This document shows, in pieces, positions 4,912 through 6,986 of a DNA stretch of 6,986 bases. The notes beneath the pieces were generated by a model that saw only the letters and a program-made list of their open reading frames with translations, was not told the origin of the DNA and ran no database searches. Within the stretch, counting starts at the first letter, position 1; each line of letters opens with the position of its first letter. Source of the stretch: JBDTSW01 sp051004675 (GTDB taxonomy: Bacteria; Actinomycetota; Thermoleophilia; Solirubrobacterales; 70-9); contig JBPCKC010000092.1 of the NCBI GenBank assembly GCA_051004675.1, positions 1 through 6,986 on the forward strand, written 5' to 3'. Made by a program: the position numbers and the translations under genes.

Positions 4912-5688
4912 GTGAGCACGATGTACCGCAGCGGAATCATCCTCAAGACCACGGAGCAGATCGAGCGGATGGCGGCGGCGGGGGCCGTCCAGGCCAGGTG
5001 CCTGCGGATGCTGGCCTCGAAGTGCCGCCCGGGGGTGACCACCGGCGAGCTCGACGCGGCCGCCGAGAGGTTCATCGCCTCGCAGGGGGCCGAGGCTTCT
5101 TTCAAGGGCTACCGGGGCTTCCCCGCCTCGATCTGCGCCTCGCCGAACTCGATGGTCGTCCACGGCATCCCCGGCTCCCAGGAACTGGCGCGCGGCGACA
5201 TCGTCTCCCTCGACGTCGGCGTGACCAAGGACGGGTGGGTCGCGGACGCGGCGATGACCGTCCCGGTGGGACCGGTCTCCGACGACGCCCAGAAGCTCCT
5301 CGACGTCACGGAGGCCTCGCTCTTCGCCGGCATCGCCCAGGCGAGGCCCGGGAGCCACCTCGGGGACGTCTCCAACGCGATCCAGACCACGGTCGAGGCC
5401 GAGGGCCTGTCGATCATCCGCACGCTCGTCGGCCACGGGATCGGCCGCGCCATGCACGAGGACCCGCAGATTTCCAACTTCGGAGCGGCGGGAACGGGCC
5501 CGGAGCTGGAGGCGGGCATGGTTCTCGCAATCGAGCCGATGGTGAACGCGGGCGGCCCCGAGGTCCGGGTCGGCGGCGACAACTGGGCGGTCTACTCCTC
5601 GGACGGCTCGCTGGCCGCGCACTTCGAGTTCACGGTCGCGGTAACCGAGGACGGCCCGCGCATCCTTACGCCCTGGCACGAGGACTAG
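4912..5688 (+). CDS. map: Methionine aminopeptidase, type I
   Basis: Encodes 258 aa from GTG 4912, or 255 aa from ATG 4921. It removes the initiator methionine from nascent proteins in the cytosol with a two-metal active site in the pita-bread fold. All expected residues are present (numbered from GTG): H84 in VVHGIP, metal ligands D101 (LDVG) and D112 (ADAA), H175 (GHGIG), E208 (AIEPM) and E239 (FEFT), plus H182 in MHEDP. It has no N-terminal zinc-finger extension or SH3-binding motif, so it is the short type Ia form. GTG 4912 has GGAG 8 nt upstream; ATG 4921 suits a leaderless start from TAGGCT. I keep GTG, but the choice is open. infA would commonly follow but is absent. Confidence 0.97.
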   Translation: MSTMYRSGIILKTTEQIERMAAAGAVQARCLRMLASKCRPGVTTGELDAAAERFIASQGAEASFKGYRGFPASICASPNSMVVHGIPGSQELARGDIVSLDVGVTKDGWVADAAMTVPVGPVSDDAQKLLDVTEASLFAGIAQARPGSHLGDVSNAIQTTVEAEGLSIIRTLVGHGIGRAMHEDPQISNFGAAGTGPELEAGMVLAIEPMVNAGGPEVRVGGDNWAVYSSDGSLAAHFEFTVAVTEDGPRILTPWHED

Positions 5689-5696
5689 CGACCCCT

Positions 5697-5705
5697 TGCT
5701 ATTCT
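5697..5705 (+). promoter_or_regulatory. Candidate extended -10 promoter before rpmJ
   Basis: TGCTATTCT combines the extended -10 dinucleotide TG with a TATTCT hexamer (5700-5705), 9 bp after the map stop. Transcription would begin near 5712 and give a leader of about 100 nt before rpmJ. No good -35 is seen. This stretch is AT-richer than its surroundings, which fits a promoter. Confidence 0.4.
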
Positions 5706-5810
5706 TCCCGGTCGGCCGAAAGGCCATTTGTTTGCGCCCGCTCGCCCGATTCATGGGGCTTGGGGGCCTTCTCGACGAAGTGATCGATACGACCCCAGAA
5801 TTGGGAGCCG
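5706..5810 (+). promoter_or_regulatory. Foldable untranslated leader of rpmJ-rpsM-rpsK-rpsD
   Basis: No gene fits here. Visible local folds are GGCC-GAAA-GGCC (5714-5725) followed by ATTTGTTTG, CTTC-TCGAC-GAAG (5768-5780), and CCCA-GAAT-TGGG (5794-5805), whose 3' arm covers the only SD-like sequence GGGAG (5803-5807). CCCCA (5793-5797) can instead pair with TGGGG at 5754-5758 or 5761-5765, which would free the SD. The unit downstream contains rpsD; in E. coli its product S4 represses the alpha operon through a leader structure. A comparable role here is inference. Confidence 0.35.
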
Positions 5811-5924
5811 ATGAAGGTTCGGACGTCCGTAAAGCCCATGTGTGAGCGCTGTCGAGTGATCAGGCGGCGCGGCAACGTGCTGGTCATCTGCTCGAACCCC
5901 CGGCACAAGCAGAGGCAGGGCTAA
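5811..5924 (+). CDS. rpmJ: 50S ribosomal protein L36 (zinc-binding form)
   Basis: Encodes 37 aa, the standard L36 length; it is the smallest ribosomal protein and helps organise 23S rRNA in the 50S subunit. The translation is MKVRTSVKPMCERCRVIRRR, then GNVLVICSNPRHKQRQG. The zinc ribbon is intact: C11, C14, C27 and H32 (C-x2-C-x12-C-x4-H), so this is the Cys+ form, not the zinc-free paralogue. The ATG follows GGGAG by only 3 nt, a tight spacing inside a possible hairpin. Gene order rpmJ-rpsM-rpsK-rpsD is canonical. Normally infA precedes it; here a 122-bp non-coding gap does. Confidence 0.97.
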   Translation: MKVRTSVKPMCERCRVIRRRGNVLVICSNPRHKQRQG

Positions 5925-5931
5925 GCACTAC

Positions 5932-6315
5932 ATGGCGCGCATCGCAGGCATCAACCTTCCGCTCAACAAGCGGATCGAGATCGGGCTCACCTACGTCCAC
6001 GGCGTCGGCCGTTCGACCGCTCAGAGGATCCTCGCGGACACCGGCGTCGATCCCAACACCTACGTCAAGGACCTCACCGACGACGAGGCCGTGAAGCTCC
6101 GCGAGGCGGTCGAGTCCGGCGAGGTCGAGGGCGACCTGCGCCGCGACCGTTCGCAGAACATCAAGCGCCTCTCCGAGATCGGCGCCTACCGCGGGCTGCG
6201 CCATCGCCGCGGCCTGCCGGTGCGCGGCCAGCGCACGAAGACCAACGCGCGCGGCCGCAAGGGCCCCAAGCGCATGAGCGTGGCCGGCAGGCGCAAGGCG
6301 CCGGGCCCCAAGTGA
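5932..6315 (+). CDS. rpsM: 30S ribosomal protein S13
   Basis: Encodes 127 aa (family about 118-126). S13 sits in the 30S head, contacts the P-site tRNA with its C-terminal tail, and forms inter-subunit bridges with the 50S. Motifs include MARIAGINLPLNKR (residues 1-14), the H2TH-like IGLTYVHGVGRSTAQRIL (17-34), and the nearly invariant YRGLRHRRGLPVRGQRTKTNARGRKGPK (86-113). The C-terminal tail is basic (AGRRKAPGPK). The ATG starts 7 nt after the rpmJ stop; AGG sequences within the end of rpmJ may serve as a weak SD. No abnormality is seen. Confidence 0.98.
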   Translation: MARIAGINLPLNKRIEIGLTYVHGVGRSTAQRILADTGVDPNTYVKDLTDDEAVKLREAVESGEVEGDLRRDRSQNIKRLSEIGAYRGLRHRRGLPVRGQRTKTNARGRKGPKRMSVAGRRKAPGPK

Positions 6316-6326
6316 GGAACTGAGCC

Positions 6327-6725
6327 ATGCCGCAGCCGAGAAAGCCCAAGGGCAAGACACGCCGCCGCGTCAAAAAGAACATCCCCTACGGCATCGCCCA
6401 CATCAAGACCTCCTTCAACAACACGATCGTCACGATCACCGACACCGACGGCAACGTCGTGTGCTGGGAGTCCGCCGGCTCGGCCGGGTTCAAGGGCTCG
6501 CGAAAGTCGACGCCGTTCGCCGCGCAGGTCACCGCCGACGCTGCCGCCCGCAAGGGCATGGAGCACGGCCTCGAGCGGGTCGAGGTCCATGCGAAGGGCG
6601 CGGGCTCGGGTCGCGACACCGCGATCCGCTCGCTCCAGGCCGCCGGCATTCAGGTGACCACGGTCAAGGACGTCTCGCCCCAGGCCCACAACGGCTGCCG
6701 CCCGAAGAAGCGGCGGCGAGGCTAA
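6327..6725 (+). CDS. rpsK: 30S ribosomal protein S11
   Basis: Encodes 132 aa (family about 129). S11 binds 16S rRNA on the 30S platform and helps shape the mRNA exit region. The N-terminus is a basic tail (MPQPRKPKGKTRRRVKKN). It is followed by YGIAHIKTSFNNTIVTITDT (residues 21-40), SAGSAGFKGSRKSTPFAAQ (49-67), GAGSGRDTAIRSLQAAGI (91-108) and the terminal HNGCRPKKRRRG (121-132). The Asn-Gly at 122-123 is at the site known for isoaspartate in E. coli S11. The start is supported by GAGG at 6314-6317, 9 nt before the ATG and overlapping the rpsM stop. rpsD starts 2 nt after its stop. Confidence 0.98.
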   Translation: MPQPRKPKGKTRRRVKKNIPYGIAHIKTSFNNTIVTITDTDGNVVCWESAGSAGFKGSRKSTPFAAQVTADAAARKGMEHGLERVEVHAKGAGSGRDTAIRSLQAAGIQVTTVKDVSPQAHNGCRPKKRRRG

Positions 6726-6727
6726 CC

Positions 6728-6986
6728 ATGGCGAGGGACACCGGGCCGCAGTGCAAGCAGTGTCGCCGCGAGGGGCAGAAGCTCTTCTTGAAGGGCGCCC
6801 GCTGCTTCACCGAGAAGTGCGGGGTGGAGCGACGCTCATACCCGCCCGGCGAGCACGGGCGTGGCCGCGTGCGCGCCTCGGAGTACCGCAACCAGCTCCG
6901 CGAGAAGCAGAAGGCCCGCCGCTTCTACCAGCTCCTCGAGAAGCAGTTCCACAGCTACTACGTCCGCGCCTCGCGCCAGCCGGGGA
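6728..6986 (+). CDS. rpsD: 30S ribosomal protein S4, 5' part (3' truncated by window)
   Basis: The first 86 codons of S4 are present, and the frame is open to the window edge. S4 is a primary 16S rRNA-binding protein that nucleates 30S assembly and acts in decoding fidelity. The N-terminal zinc site is present: C9, C12, C26 and C31 (C-x2-C-x13-C-x4-C), so this is the Cys+ form. It is followed by RRSYPPGEHGRGR (35-47) and the helix SEYRNQLREKQKARRFYQL.EKQF (51-74), both family marks. The ATG lies 6 nt after GAGG (6718-6721), which is inside the end of rpsK. The S4 RNA-binding domain proper lies beyond the window. rpoA and rplQ would be expected next. Confidence 0.97.
   Translation, partial: MARDTGPQCKQCRREGQKLFLKGARCFTEKCGVERRSYPPGEHGRGRVRASEYRNQLREKQKARRFYQLLEKQFHSYYVRASRQPG

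Noticed and set aside
5714..5733. GGCC-GAAA-GGCC hairpin followed by ATTTGTTT as an intrinsic terminator after map
   Set aside because: The stem is only 4 bp and the T-run is broken. It sits directly after a promoter-like box, so I list it only as part of the leader.
4237..5754. 505-codon open frame on the minus strand opposite adk and map
   Set aside because: Its Arg/Asp/Leu/Ala/Gly-rich composition is the usual shadow of GC-rich codons on the opposite strand. Both + strand genes are complete and highly conserved.
1..6986. tRNA or rRNA genes, CRISPR arrays, transposase genes, prophage or defence genes
   Set aside because: None seen. The window is fully accounted for by ribosomal-cluster genes and the spacers described.

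Overview
This is a GC-rich window from a bacterial chromosome. It carries the middle and end of the universal ribosomal-protein cluster (spc operon running into the alpha operon), with every gene on the + strand. The order is rpsH (3' end only), rplF, rplR, rpsE, rpmD, rplO, secY, adk, map, rpmJ, rpsM, rpsK, rpsD (5' end only). Gene order, GC-rich codon use, zinc-binding (Cys+) forms of L36 and S4, start codons with a TANNNT box and no Shine-Dalgarno (SD) sequence, and the L15, SecY and Adk sequence style all suggest an actinobacterium. A deep lineage such as Thermoleophilia is plausible, but that rank is inference from memory and not from a search.

Layout. Positions 1-2721 encode S8 (partial), L6, L18, S5, L30 and L15. 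L30 (59 aa) sits between S5 and L15 with TGATG overlaps at both ends. SecY follows at 2739-4013. A 199-bp gap with a strong nested hairpin leads to adk (4213-4887) and map (4912-5688). A 122-bp gap then occupies the place where infA (IF1) is commonly found. It holds a candidate extended -10 promoter and a foldable leader, and is followed by rpmJ (L36), rpsM (S13), rpsK (S11) and the start of rpsD (S4).

Functionally the window couples ribosome assembly (30S proteins S8, S5, S13, S11, S4; 50S proteins L6, L18, L30, L15, L36) with three growth functions: the Sec translocon channel, adenylate kinase and N-terminal methionine removal.

The coding genes are ordinary; the unusual features are in the spacers. 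(1) Between rplR and rpsE lies a 162-bp element with perfect 12-bp terminal inverted repeats, flanked by a 5-bp direct repeat TCTGA, and able to fold over most of its length. Removing it and one TCTGA leaves an ordinary 22-bp spacer, so it looks like a MITE-type insertion inside an essential operon. (2) The rplO-secY spacer is a perfect 6-bp hairpin that would bring a distant GAGG to normal distance from the secY ATG. (3) The secY-adk gap has a nested inverted repeat with two alternative pairings. (4) The region before rpmJ lacks infA and can sequester the rpmJ ribosome-binding site. (5) rpsE, adk and map have TANNNT boxes 9-10 nt before an ATG, suggesting leaderless starts. (6) The S5 tail carries a 48-bp-period repeat built on a GGGTCWGAYCCC near-palindrome. 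None of these regulatory or mobile interpretations has been tested here.
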